DNA of 64,000 bases, taken from positions 124,001-188,000 of the forward strand of contig NZ_JRAA01000001.1 of NCBI RefSeq assembly GCF_000787395.1, written 5' to 3'. Position 1 is the first letter of the stretch. The number at the start of each line of letters is the position of its first letter. The position numbers and the translations under genes were made by a program. The notes beneath the pieces were generated by a model. The model was given only the letters and a program-made list of their open reading frames with translations. It was not told the DNA's origin and ran no database searches. Source of the DNA: Solemya velum gill symbiont. Lineage in GTDB: Bacteria; Pseudomonadota; Gammaproteobacteria; Chromatiales; Chromatiaceae. Positions 11,701 through 20,433 of the stretch are shown one piece after another.

Positions 11701-11859
11701 CGCACCCTGGTAGATCACTTTTACCTGGACCTTGTCACTCTTGATTTCAGGAAATGTTTCACGTTGCAGGCCCGGTAGCGCTACCAGACCAAGCAACAGA
11801 ATGGCCGCCATCATCAGGTTGGCTGCCGTGGGGTGGTGAGTAAACCAGCTGATCATCAC
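8752..11859 (-). CDS. RND-family efflux pump inner-membrane permease
   Basis: A 1035-residue AcrB-like transporter with two repeats, each one helix, a large periplasmic loop and five more helices. It opens with the usual first transmembrane helix and the QRETFPEI segment. The length and the HAE1-type porter domains fit a proton-driven exporter of hydrophobic compounds. Its start overlaps the stop of the adaptor gene by 4 bases (ATGA), so the two form one operon, adaptor first. No outer-membrane channel gene is adjacent; a TolC-like protein elsewhere would complete the tripartite pump. Substrate unknown. Confidence 0.95.
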   Translation of the reverse strand: MMISWFTHHPTAANLMMAAILLLGLVALPGLQRETFPEIKSDKVQVKVIYQGATSADVEDAICRRLEDATESVVGLDEIRCESSEGVGTATLEMEEGTDMARFLDDIKSSVDAISDFPDDTELPIVEELGRTDAVVSIAITGPDDPVALKSYAEAVKERLKKASDVAEININGFSDHQLRVEIPIQLLRQYGLSVADIANTVQQQSVSSPLGQLKGDEENVLLRFNDQRKSVSELQELIVISGKTGASIKLGEIATITDRFELDESKIIFDGKRAAILDITKTRSQDVLTVYDQIAAFVEAEQKSAPQGVSLVLTQDRSSNVRDRLNMLLNNGLMGLVLVFLVLWLFFSLRYSFWVTMGLPVSFLGGLFILPMMGVTINMISMVGLLIGIGLLMDDAIVIAENIAARLTRGDKPMDAAITGVKQVLPGIASSFATTVMVFGSLAFITGEIGQILRVMPIVLLVILTVSLIEAFLILPSHLGHSLAHIEKREDSAFRQRFEKGFDSFRDTYFGKALDFSVEYRYLTVGIIIMLMLLAIAMPMGGKLKFVGFPSIEGDIVEARVLLPQGTPLEYTEKIVKQLTDALEETSRHYKPLQPGEQDLVTHYTVIYGQNPDANETGPHVARVIADILSGEVRNAHLEEFRQIWREKAGLMADVISTTFAEPTLGPGGRAFDIRLIGGDLDDLKSAAVDVKNWLGTFVGVTDLNDDLRPGKREYQLKLKDSAGVLGLNAQTLTNQVRASFQGIKVDEFPVGAETYEVDLRLIANNRGDSGDLDQLSIIGPDGALVPLDVVANINETRGWARINRIDGERSVNIRGDVQSEIANAQEILTLAGKDLFPELEKRYPGLRVDIQGQSNESAKTGQSIVRNVLLGMIGIYMLLALQFRGYLAPITVMSVIPTALIGVVFGHMAMGLDLTLPSIIGMASLFGVVVNDSILLVVFIRDARAHNIPVHVAAKQAGRARFRPILLTSITTIAGLLPLLAETSLQAQILIPLATSLAFGLTSATMIAIFLVPAIYCILDDFNALGEVEPSTE

Positions 11860-13169
11860 TCAGCTCCGGCAGAACGCAGGAGTTTTTTCTCTGCAGTTTG
11901 ATCAGGTTGCGGCTGTAGCAGCATTCCTTCAACAGCAGGAATGAGGTCAGAAACGACCAGCTGTTGACCCGCTTCAATTCCCGATTGAATGACACTCAGG
12001 TCATCCTGGTGGTAGAGAAGATCTATCTTCTTGATAACAAGCCTCTGTTCGCTATCCACGATTGAGACTTTACCGTCACGGATAGCTGACCTGGGAATCA
12101 CTATTTGTTGTGGTTGTATCCTGCCGCGCAACAGCACCTTGACGAACATGCCTTTAGATAGAGGAGGCCGATGACCGGGAATCACTTTCTCAAAAGGTTT
12201 GTCGAGAGCAACCACAGCCCCGATTGTGCGGGTCTGACTATCGATACTGTCTGTAAAACGTACAAATTCTGCATCCCACTCAGCAACATCGCTTCCCAAC
12301 TCCATTTGAATCACCGGGCTTAAATCCGCATATTCAGCAATGCCAGCCCCAAGTTGTTCTGTGTTGGGCCCGTCGGTACCTCTGCCAAAAAACAGATGTC
12401 GAAGTGACGACATGGCGACCTGCGCGACGATTTCTGAACGGTCGACAGAATCCCCCTGGAAAAGAGTTTGTCCGGTAGTGACAAACTGGTCTGTTTCGAT
12501 GGCAAGGTTTGCAATGCGGAGATTAAACGGAGCCTTGATGCTGGTATTCTCAAGGTCGCGTTCAGCCTGGGCAAGCTTGGCTTCAATGACTTTTCGTTGT
12601 GTAGGCAGCAAAGCCAATGAATTCTGCAAGTTTTGTACGGACGTACGTGAATTCAACATGGTGCGTTCTGCCTGGTCAGTATCACTGCCTGATGTTGTGC
12701 CTATTTCAGCCAGTTTCTTCAGCCGATCAGCTTCTCGCCCCGCCAGTTCAAGGTTGCGTTGTTCAATCGCGAGAAGGTCTTTGGTGTTACTTTGCTGGAC
12801 ATCAATTTCCGTCAATTCGGCTTTCAGCTGAGCCAAAGCGAGCTCATAATCGACCGGATCAATACGGAAGAGGGGGGTGCCAGCCGTGATAATCTCACCA
12901 TCTCGCAGGCGCGGATGCATTTCAATCACTCTGCCGGTTACCTGGGCTACCGCCGACCAGACTCTTGCCGGTTGTACAACACCGTAACCCTCGGCGACGG
13001 GTTGAAAATCAACCTGGGGAACCGTGATGGTTCTAACAACCCGTGCGACTTCTGCATTTTCAACCTGAATGGGTGCTTTTTTGCCGGCATTCATGAACAT
13101 TAATACAAGCACACCGATCACAATCGGGGGGATGATCCACAAGGGTTTAAGTCTGGATGCTTTACTCAT
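11856..13169 (-). CDS. RND efflux periplasmic adaptor (HlyD/MFP family)
   Basis: A 437-residue membrane-fusion protein. One N-terminal membrane helix (about residues 8-28) anchors it. A split biotinyl-lipoyl domain and a long alpha-helical hairpin rich in coiled-coil heptads follow (about residues 120-230), then beta-barrel and membrane-proximal domains. It would bridge the permease encoded immediately downstream to an outer-membrane channel. It is the first gene of the two-gene pump operon. No local regulator gene is present. Confidence 0.93.
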   Translation of the reverse strand: MSKASRLKPLWIIPPIVIGVLVLMFMNAGKKAPIQVENAEVARVVRTITVPQVDFQPVAEGYGVVQPARVWSAVAQVTGRVIEMHPRLRDGEIITAGTPLFRIDPVDYELALAQLKAELTEIDVQQSNTKDLLAIEQRNLELAGREADRLKKLAEIGTTSGSDTDQAERTMLNSRTSVQNLQNSLALLPTQRKVIEAKLAQAERDLENTSIKAPFNLRIANLAIETDQFVTTGQTLFQGDSVDRSEIVAQVAMSSLRHLFFGRGTDGPNTEQLGAGIAEYADLSPVIQMELGSDVAEWDAEFVRFTDSIDSQTRTIGAVVALDKPFEKVIPGHRPPLSKGMFVKVLLRGRIQPQQIVIPRSAIRDGKVSIVDSEQRLVIKKIDLLYHQDDLSVIQSGIEAGQQLVVSDLIPAVEGMLLQPQPDQTAEKKLLRSAGAE

Positions 13170-13388
13170 GGAAGTGACCTTTTGTTGAGAGGCTATTGAG
13201 AATGAATATCAGAGATATAATACAGCAGCACTATTCAGTGTGTGTAATGGTTTATAACATCCTCGACGACAGAAAGCCGATATTTACCGGAGTTTTGTGT
13301 CTTGGCAGGCTGATGTGACAGTTTCCTGGAAATTGGGGTAATATCTTCGTATAGCCCTACTTCTGGTAGCCGACTGTAGCTTGGGAAA

Positions 13389-13796
13389 ATGAAAAAAATA
13401 ATTTGGGAAGACGACTTCAGCGTTGGTGTCGAGGAACTTGATCGACAGCACCAGCAAATCATCGAGATTATCAACACTTTGTCCGATAAACCTCGTCTTT
13501 TCCGCAGGTTTCAAAATGTATCGTCTGCACTAATGGAGCTTACTAACTATGTCTCTGAACATTTCCTGTTGGAAGAACAGCTGCTTCATGAGAACGGATA
13601 TCCTAACCTGCTTGAACACTCCAAGAAACACACGCTTTACAGCAATAAAATTGCAGACCTCTGCCAGGGATCATTAGATGGAAAACGTGATGTTCCAACT
13701 GAACTGATCAATTTCCTTACTGACTGGTGGATCAATCACATTCTTCATGAAGACATGCAATACAAGGCCTTCTTTAAAGAGAAGGGTGTTAAATAA
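13389..13796 (+). CDS. Bacteriohemerythrin
   Basis: A 135-residue single-domain hemerythrin, the usual length. All seven expected di-iron ligands are visible: His21 (DRQHQQI), His58 and Glu62 (EHFLLEE), His77 and His81 (EHSKKH), and His117 and Asp122 (NHILHED). It should bind oxygen reversibly, for storage, delivery or sensing. A GGGA ribosome-binding site precedes the ATG. It is followed by a cyclic-nucleotide-binding gene in the same direction and then by a broken c-di-GMP gene, which suggests an oxygen/second-messenger setting, but that is inference. Confidence 0.94.
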   Translation: MKKIIWEDDFSVGVEELDRQHQQIIEIINTLSDKPRLFRRFQNVSSALMELTNYVSEHFLLEEQLLHENGYPNLLEHSKKHTLYSNKIADLCQGSLDGKRDVPTELINFLTDWWINHILHEDMQYKAFFKEKGVK

Positions 13797-13899
13797 TCCT
13801 GTATCTGGAAATCAATAGAATCAGACTCGGTTGATTTCATCCCGTTCAATTTTGTTCTGAAAACGGGTATCTGTTCAAAACTAAACCTGGAGCAAGAGC

Positions 13900-14421
13900 A
13901 TGAGTAATGACTTTCCACTAGAGCCAGTACTGATATTTCTACTGGGAACCCCTTTTTTTGAGAAACTTGAACCAGATGAATTGCAAGAGATAATCCATCT
14001 TGTCGATAAAGTCGCTTTTTTGAAGGGGGACACTATCTTCAATGAGGGCGATCCTGGAGATGCCTGGTATGTCGTCTATAAGGGCGCTGTGGATGTACTA
14101 AACGACGGCAATAAAATCACTTCGATTGGGCCGCAAAATTGTTTTGGAGAGATGTCGATCCTGGACAAGTTGCCTCGATCTGCCACTGTGGTTGCTTCGG
14201 TGGATTCTGTTCTTCTGCGAATCACAAGTGAAGTTTTTGATCAGTTGATTAAAGAGGACAAACTGGTCGCATATAAACTCATTCATGAGATGGCAATTCT
14301 GCTCTCACACAGGCAGCGTACGTCAACAGAAAAGCTGTCTGAACTGATTAAAAGCGAAGATATTTCTGATGTGCGTACTGAAATCAGAAGTATTGTTGAG
14401 AATTCAACAGTCAGGGAGTGA
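13900..14421 (+). CDS. Cyclic nucleotide-binding domain protein
   Basis: A 173-residue protein with one Crp-like cNMP-binding domain at about residues 15-130. The phosphate-binding cassette region appears as NCFGEMSILDKLPRSATVVA, where G-E and R-S-A contact the ligand in the family. There is no helix-turn-helix after the domain, only a short helical tail, so it is not a transcription factor of Crp type. It probably acts as a stand-alone cAMP/cGMP sensor for a partner protein. AGCAAGAG before the ATG is a fair ribosome-binding site. Confidence 0.88.
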   Translation: MSNDFPLEPVLIFLLGTPFFEKLEPDELQEIIHLVDKVAFLKGDTIFNEGDPGDAWYVVYKGAVDVLNDGNKITSIGPQNCFGEMSILDKLPRSATVVASVDSVLLRITSEVFDQLIKEDKLVAYKLIHEMAILLSHRQRTSTEKLSELIKSEDISDVRTEIRSIVENSTVRE

Positions 14422-14536
14422 ACACATTTCTACTATTGGTTGTTAGTTCTGTGAGACGTTATGCAGGTTAGCTGGCAGGGTAGGTGTGGTGATTATCGAA
14501 GGCTGGACGATAGGCCTGGATAAGCCTCCTGATCTG

Positions 14537-15093
14537 TTAGCCTTTCATATCGCCAGGATTGATTGTCTTATTTTTGAGCAACCGGGTTGCAGCCTCGAAA
14601 TTGACACCTGGGCTAAATAAAAATCCTTGAATATAGTTACATCCCAAGGCCTGGACTACGTGTAGCTGGTCCTGCGTTTCAACGCCCTCTATTATTACTG
14701 ACATTTTCAGTGTTTTACCAATATTCACAATACTCGCAAGAATTCTTTCTGCTTTTTCGTTGCTGTTCAATTCAGTTATAAATGACTTGTCAATTTTAAT
14801 TCTGTGAAACTCAAAGTTCTTTAGCCTGGATAGTGAAGACTGATTTGTTCCAAAGTCATCGATCGAAAACTTACAGCCAATATCAATTATCTTGTTGAGC
14901 AAGTCCTGAATCTGGAATGAGTTTTCAGCAAACAGAGATTCCGTGATCTCGAATTCAACATTGCCTGGTACTATCTTGTAGCGACTGATTGTTTCTTCGA
15001 TTTTTTTCGCCAGGTCCGGATCATCAAACTGCCTGACAGACAGGTTGACAGCAATGGGAACACTTGTACCCACTTGTTGATTCCATAATGAAA
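14537..15093 (-). pseudogene. EAL-domain C-terminal fragment of a Cache-GGDEF-EAL protein
   Basis: This is the 3' third of a gene read from 19043 down to 14537 and broken by two IS30 copies. It encodes the rest of the EAL phosphodiesterase domain, with NLSVRQF, EITES, DDFGTNQSSLSRL, IKIDKSFI and the conserved VIIEGVET motif near the end. Across the deleted IS the frame joins as KDIS-LWNQQ, normal for EAL domains. A GTG at 15073 could start translation of the fragment, but without the EAL motif itself it would be inactive. Confidence 0.85.
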
Positions 15094-16163
15094 CGCGGAT
15101 TCAACTCACTAGTGCAACGGATGGGTTAATCCCGAAAAATACTTGATTGGGCGTTTTAATGCCAAGACATTTTCGGGGACGATTGTTCAGTTTATTCATC
15201 ACCTGGTTGATTTCCGCCTGAGTGATGGTTGTAAAGTCCCGATGCTTTGGGAAGTATTGGCGAATGAGTCCATTGGTGTTCTCATTCAAGCCACGTTCCC
15301 AGGAGGCATAGGGATGGGCAAAGAAGAACCTGGCACTGAGGCCTTTAGCGATGGTCTCGTGACCGGCGAATTCCTTACCATTATCTGAGGTCAGCGTGTG
15401 AACGCGGCCGGCGATGGGTTTGAGCAGTTTGAGGATAGCGCTGGTGACGTTGCTGGCGGTTTTTCTCTCCACCTTATGGATGAGCGTCAATCGGGATTTA
15501 CGCTCGGTGATTGAAACGATGGCCTGTTTGTGGCCTTTTCCGATAATGGTATCAAGCTCCCAATCACCGAAGCGTGAACGCTCATCAACCACGGCAGGAC
15601 GTTCATCGATGCTGACTCGGTTAATCAGTTGCCCTCGGCGGCTATAGCTGCCATAGCGCTTTCGACGCTGCTTCTGGCAACGCAGGTGGCGGTATAGGTT
15701 ACCGCCCATGGATTTGTTCTGGAGAACGTACTGGTAAATCCACTCATGAGAGATTTGAATGTCAGCCTCATTGCACAGCCACAGGCTGATTTGTTCCGGA
15801 CTCCAGTCCTCGCGCAACAGATGCTCGACTCGCTCCCAGTGGGTAGTGGCAATACGGGGCTGGCTCTTGCTCTGACGGCGCTCTACAGACAGCCGATGGG
15901 CCTGTTTGGGGCGATAGCCGCGCAAGCCACGGTTACGCCTCAGTTCGCGGCTGACAGTGGATTTGTGGCGCCCAAGTATCTTGGCTATCTCTGTTTGATT
16001 GTGACCTGCTTTCATCAGTGCCTGAATCTGGTATCGTTCTTCCTGGGTAAGCTGCGTGTACATGGTGCTCCTCTAACTTTGGTCGGTGAGAGAAGCTACC
16101 TATGCTACCGCAGCTTGCCCTCTAACCAACTCTGTTGAGTTGCACTTGGAAATTGAATTCACG
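15094..16163 (-). mobile_element. IS30-family insertion sequence, copy 2
   Basis: A 1070-bp copy of the same element as at 1653, in reverse orientation. It is flanked by the 3-bp direct repeat AAA (15091-15093 and 16164-16166). It lies inside the EAL-coding region of the GGDEF/EAL gene, in the same orientation as that gene. Removing it with one repeat copy restores the frame. Confidence 0.95.
15101..16063 (-). CDS. IS30-family transposase (copy 2)
   Basis: A 320-residue DDE transposase, identical in protein sequence to the copies at 1753 and 17548, with an intact N-terminal helix-turn-helix and all three catalytic acids. The identity of all three copies points to recent spread of the element in this genome. 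Confidence 0.96.
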   Translation of the reverse strand: MYTQLTQEERYQIQALMKAGHNQTEIAKILGRHKSTVSRELRRNRGLRGYRPKQAHRLSVERRQSKSQPRIATTHWERVEHLLREDWSPEQISLWLCNEADIQISHEWIYQYVLQNKSMGGNLYRHLRCQKQRRKRYGSYSRRGQLINRVSIDERPAVVDERSRFGDWELDTIIGKGHKQAIVSITERKSRLTLIHKVERKTASNVTSAILKLLKPIAGRVHTLTSDNGKEFAGHETIAKGLSARFFFAHPYASWERGLNENTNGLIRQYFPKHRDFTTITQAEINQVMNKLNNRPRKCLGIKTPNQVFFGINPSVALVS

Positions 16164-17447
16164 AAATATCTTTGCAGACAGAATCCAGAATTAATTCGCC
16201 CAAGGGTATAATTTGACCTGAGTTTTCCGCTAAAGGAATAAACTGTCCAGGTGGGATAACTCCTTTTGTCAGGTGTTGCCAGCGAACTAAAGCTTCAAAC
16301 CCCTGAATCGAGTAGTTGTTTACATCAATTATAGGTTGGTAGTGAATGATAAATTCGTTCTTCTTGATTGCCTCTCCGAGGATATGAGTCAGTTCCACGC
16401 GCTCATTAAGGTCAGCACGCATTTGAGGTTGATACCACTGAAAAGTCGTATTGTTTTCCTTCTTGGCGGCATACATGGCCAGGCCTGCACACTTCATTAA
16501 ATCAGACCTGTTTTTTGCATCTTGCGGATAACAAGAGAGTCCACAACAGCAGTCAATACTCAAGGTGTCTTGTATCACCTGGTAACTTTGTTTGAGTCTT
16601 CCCCTGAGGAGTGCCACAAGCGATTCTGCTTTTTCTTTGGTGACATCTGCATTGAAAACAATTGCAAACTCATCACCACCTATTCGTGACACCAGTCCCT
16701 TTTTAGACATGGCATCAATAAGACGATTGGCAACATGCTGCAGAAGCTCGTCTCCATGAGCATGACTCCAGTGATCATTTACATCCTTAAAGTCATTCAA
16801 GTCGAGCAATGCAAAAATAAATGACTCTTGTTTATTGATCTTCTCTTGTAAATATTTTTTGAGAAGATTGCGATTAGCCAGGCCTGTTAATGGGTCATGT
16901 TGTGATTGATACAATAATTCACTGTTTTTGTCCTGCAAAGCATGAGTCATATTATGGAATGACAGGCTCAACTCATATTGTTCACGCGTGTATGATCTGA
17001 CAGGCTCTGGCGCAGGCTGCATCTCATTTACTTCAAAGTGATTTGCCAGTTCAGCCAATTCCTGGGATGGACGAGCCATTTTTTTTGCCAGAAACCAGCT
17101 AATTAGCATGGCAAGCGCTATGCCAAGAACTCCTACGCCCAGGGTAGCCAGCTTAATAAATGCTATGTTCTCTTCAAGCTCTGAAACAGGCTGAGGGACC
17201 ATCACTCCCCATCCTGTTTCCTGAACAAATGAAAAGCCGGAAATCATGTCAGCTTTTTTCGCTGGCGAATAAAACTCCTCTACACCAATTTCTCTATTCA
17301 TCATGCGTTTGACAGCCGAGACTTTAGAGATGTTTTTGACCTGTAATTCCCATTCCGGCATAGGGTGGGCTAAAACATTTCCGGTTTGATCCACAATAGC
17401 AGCATGTCCGAGCTTTCCAAATTTAACCTGGGCCTGCAATTGAGAAA
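16164..17447 (-). pseudogene. Middle fragment (sensor end, TM, GGDEF, start of EAL) of a c-di-GMP enzyme
   Basis: This is the central third of the broken 786-residue protein. It contains the end of the periplasmic Cache-like sensor, a second membrane helix (near LATLGVGVLGIALAMLISWF), a HAMP-like linker, a complete GGDEF domain with RIGGDEF, and the first part of the EAL domain with the EALVRW motif. The GGDEF active site is intact, so a fragment translated from here could still make c-di-GMP, although it would lack the first membrane anchor. IS30 copies sit at both edges, each at its own AAA target. Confidence 0.85.
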
Positions 17448-18517
17448 CGTGAATTCAATTTCCAAGTGCAACTCAACAGAGTTGGTTAGAGGGCAAGCTG
17501 CGGTAGCATAGGTAGCTTCTCTCACCGACCAAAGTTAGAGGAGCACCATGTACACGCAGCTTACCCAGGAAGAACGATACCAGATTCAGGCACTGATGAA
17601 AGCAGGTCACAATCAAACAGAGATAGCCAAGATACTTGGGCGCCACAAATCCACTGTCAGCCGCGAACTGAGGCGTAACCGTGGCTTGCGCGGCTATCGC
17701 CCCAAACAGGCCCATCGGCTGTCTGTAGAGCGCCGTCAGAGCAAGAGCCAGCCCCGTATTGCCACTACCCACTGGGAGCGAGTCGAGCATCTGTTGCGCG
17801 AGGACTGGAGTCCGGAACAAATCAGCCTGTGGCTGTGCAATGAGGCTGACATTCAAATCTCTCATGAGTGGATTTACCAGTACGTTCTCCAGAACAAATC
17901 CATGGGCGGTAACCTATACCGCCACCTGCGTTGCCAGAAGCAGCGTCGAAAGCGCTATGGCAGCTATAGCCGCCGAGGGCAACTGATTAACCGAGTCAGC
18001 ATCGATGAACGTCCTGCCGTGGTTGATGAGCGTTCACGCTTCGGTGATTGGGAACTTGATACCATTATCGGAAAAGGCCACAAACAGGCCATCGTTTCAA
18101 TCACCGAGCGTAAATCCCGATTGACGCTCATCCATAAGGTGGAGAGAAAAACCGCCAGCAACGTCACCAGCGCTATCCTCAAACTGCTCAAACCCATCGC
18201 CGGCCGCGTTCACACGCTGACCTCAGATAATGGTAAGGAATTCGCCGGTCACGAGACCATCGCTAAAGGCCTCAGTGCCAGGTTCTTCTTTGCCCATCCC
18301 TATGCCTCCTGGGAACGTGGCTTGAATGAGAACACCAATGGACTCATTCGCCAATACTTCCCAAAGCATCGGGACTTTACAACCATCACTCAGGCGGAAA
18401 TCAACCAGGTGATGAATAAACTGAACAATCGTCCCCGAAAATGTCTTGGCATTAAAACGCCCAATCAAGTATTTTTCGGGATTAACCCATCCGTTGCACT
18501 AGTGAGTTGAATCCGCG
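17448..18517 (+). mobile_element. IS30-family insertion sequence, copy 3
   Basis: A 1070-bp copy in forward orientation, opposite to the interrupted gene, flanked by AAA direct repeats (17445-17447 and 18518-18520). Copies 2 and 3 are in inverted orientation with 1284 bp between them. Each has its own target duplication, so they look like two separate insertions into one gene rather than a mobile composite unit. Confidence 0.95.
17548..18510 (+). CDS. IS30-family transposase (copy 3)
   Basis: The third 320-residue copy of the transposase in this window, with the same helix-turn-helix and DDE residues and no lesions. It is transcribed against the surrounding GGDEF/EAL gene. Confidence 0.96.
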   Translation: MYTQLTQEERYQIQALMKAGHNQTEIAKILGRHKSTVSRELRRNRGLRGYRPKQAHRLSVERRQSKSQPRIATTHWERVEHLLREDWSPEQISLWLCNEADIQISHEWIYQYVLQNKSMGGNLYRHLRCQKQRRKRYGSYSRRGQLINRVSIDERPAVVDERSRFGDWELDTIIGKGHKQAIVSITERKSRLTLIHKVERKTASNVTSAILKLLKPIAGRVHTLTSDNGKEFAGHETIAKGLSARFFFAHPYASWERGLNENTNGLIRQYFPKHRDFTTITQAEINQVMNKLNNRPRKCLGIKTPNQVFFGINPSVALVS

Positions 18518-19043
18518 AAATATACCCGGTTTCAATTTCTGCTATGAGAATACTGTTATCCAGAACGATAGGAGTAATTATTATTATTGTGGGTTGTCCA
18601 TTACTGTTAGTTTGAACGGGTAAGAAAAGAGTGCGATCAGTTTCAGCATTGGCAATTACTGCTTCTAATTGTGCCGCTGTAAGGGGAGGGGGCTCGGAAC
18701 CATTTTCAGTAGCTATACTGATAAGTTGTTCCACGTTGTTATTGAAAACTCTTATGCTGGTAATATTTTGTGAGCGAAGTAATCGATTGTTACTCTCATC
18801 GAGCTCATCCAGTGGCATGGTTGAATAATGCTCAAGAATTGATGCTGTATCCTGCGCATACCTGGAAAGGGCTAATGTAATATTTTTCGCAACCAGAAGA
18901 TGCTTTTTTTCTACTGCCTTGTATTCACTCTCTCGAGCAGAATCGACGACCCACCATCCGAGTAGTAAGACAGGAATGACAGACATTATGGAGAAGGCCA
19001 GGAAAAGAACGAATTTTAGACTTGGTTTCTCAAATAAATCCAC
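18518..19043 (-). pseudogene. N-terminal sensor fragment of the Cache-GGDEF-EAL protein
   Basis: This is the first third of the broken c-di-GMP gene. An N-terminal membrane helix (about residues 11-33, VLFLAFSIMSVIPVLLLGWW) is followed by the start of a periplasmic Cache-type ligand-binding domain. The gene sequence proper runs to 18518, after which IS30 copy 3 takes over. Joining 19043-18518, 17444-16164 and 15090-14537 gives 786 uninterrupted codons plus a stop, so the gene was intact before the insertions. Confidence 0.82.
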
Positions 19044-19210
19044 AAGAAGCCTCTTTGAAATGAACTGTTTTACTCGTTATTTACCAATGCTCTTCCAAGG
19101 CCAACACCCTCTGATCATGAGGCAATCGCACTCTTGATCAGAGGTTTGCACTCAGCCTGCATACAGTTGAGAGGAGTAGCTCCTACACAAAATACATGGC
19201 TGATAAGTGA

Positions 19211-19720
19211 TCACTCTATCTTGATATATGCAAAACCTTCATTCTGCAGTTCTGCGATCTGAACCACGCCAGATGGTACTGAATCAACCCCTTCATAAAG
19301 CTTTTCAGCATCCAGGTTGATTTGTGAACGCGTGATGTCACACAGTTCGAGCTTCACTTCCTGAACCGATTGCAGTGACTCAAGGCGCCCCCTCAGGTTG
19401 TCGCGACGTTCGGCCAGTTCAGCATCTTCAGCAAATGGGGTACCCTCCAGCTTGTCTCCTGTCACGAAACGAATTCCATGCGCAACAAAGACAATCCTGA
19501 CATCGTACTCAACGAGTTCGTTCTGGTAATGGGTGACCATGTTGTTAATGCTGGTCAACATGGCGCTGAAGCGGCGTGGATCGGAAAAGTCGGCATGGTA
19601 AACGACCTTGGCGACATCATCATCGGCACTAGCAGAGGAGGGGAGGATAAAGAGACTGCAGAGTAGTGAGAGGATGAGCCAGTAGAGCGGGGTGCGGGTA
19701 AAGGGTTTCGTCAGTTTCAT
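19211..19720 (-). CDS. Secreted DsrE-like protein 1
   Basis: A 169-residue protein. A signal peptide of about 32 residues (cleavage near ASA-DDD) sends it to the periplasm. The rest has the pattern of the DsrE/DsrF fold: a KVVYHADFSDP opening strand, a central GIRFV strand, a single conserved Cys (Cys127, ELCDIT) and a C-terminal GFAYIKIE. The family carries sulfur on such a cysteine, but the substrate of this branch is not known. It resembles the two other secreted proteins at 23462 and 24101 and the sensor domain of the anti-sigma factor at 25382. An ATTGGGAT motif lies about 40 bases upstream of the start. Confidence 0.82.
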   Translation of the reverse strand: MKLTKPFTRTPLYWLILSLLCSLFILPSSASADDDVAKVVYHADFSDPRRFSAMLTSINNMVTHYQNELVEYDVRIVFVAHGIRFVTGDKLEGTPFAEDAELAERRDNLRGRLESLQSVQEVKLELCDITRSQINLDAEKLYEGVDSVPSGVVQIAELQNEGFAYIKIE

Positions 19721-19780
19721 TGTTGATTTACCTTCTTTGATTGATCTCGTGGTTAGATCCCAATTTGGTTGTTTATTCTT

Positions 19781-19939
19781 TTACAGACTTAAGGAGTGAT
19801 AACTATAACCTATCTTGTACCAATGTTCGCCATTGACCGAATGCGGGTATTTGTGAATAACTCTCATTTGAATCAAGCTTAAAAGCTGTTGTTTTGCTGC
19901 ATGGTGGGAATCTGAGTATACTGTTTTATCCGCTAACAT
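19781..19939 (-). CDS. Small hypothetical protein (52 aa)
   Basis: I do not recognise this protein. It is supported mainly by a textbook ribosome-binding site, AGGAGG, five bases before the ATG at 19939. The product is basic and His-rich in places (DSHHAAKQQLL, IHKYPHSVNGEHWYKIGY) with no signal or membrane helix. It lies between the DsrE-like gene 1 and a divergent small membrane protein. It could be a small regulatory protein or a leader peptide. Confidence 0.45.
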   Translation of the reverse strand: MLADKTVYSDSHHAAKQQLLSLIQMRVIHKYPHSVNGEHWYKIGYSYHSLSL

Positions 19940-19985
19940 TGCTTCCTCCTGACTGAACAGGAGCAGCATCAAACCAGGTCCAATT

Positions 19986-20207
19986 TTGAATCAGCGCCGC
20001 ACCTCTCAAAAAATCTGCATGGTTATAGCTGTGGTCTGTTATTTGGCTGCTGTTATCTGCGGCATAGCCGCGTTCTATCTTGACGGAGAAGTCAACCCTC
20101 CTGTGATCGCCAGTCTCATGGCCAGTGTTGTCTTCTTTATCGGTAGTGGTATTGTTCTTCATGTTATCGCAACGGTAAACATGCCCGATCTGAAATTGCG
20201 CCGTTAG
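19986..20207 (+). CDS. Small two-helix membrane protein (73 aa)
   Basis: A hypothetical protein with two clear hydrophobic helices (about residues 11-31 and 40-62), hence inner-membrane. It begins with TTG at 19986 by the longest reading; an ATG at 20019 would shorten it to the first helix. No family is recognised. It lies upstream of the CoA-disulfide-reductase/rhodanese fusion in the same direction but 226 bases away. Confidence 0.5.
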   Translation: MNQRRTSQKICMVIAVVCYLAAVICGIAAFYLDGEVNPPVIASLMASVVFFIGSGIVLHVIATVNMPDLKLRR

Positions 20208-20433
20208 GAGAGTATTCAACGAGCGCTTCCGATCTGCAGTGGACATCCAAACCCGCTGATAAAGAACCGGATAGATCAAACCGGTTTCCAACCTTCTACA
20301 GTTTTTCTCCCTCCCAAAAACCAAAAGCCCCATTAAACCTTGGAAAAAAAAGGGGATTGAAGAAATTGTGAGTCTTAGTACACTTCAAGGTTGGATATTT
20401 CCACAAATTTAACAACATCGGAATATAAAAATA

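Noticed and set aside
15094-18517. IS30 copies 2 and 3 as a composite transposon carrying the GGDEF segment
   Set aside because: Each copy has its own AAA duplication, and removing both rebuilds a single intact gene, so the middle segment is native.
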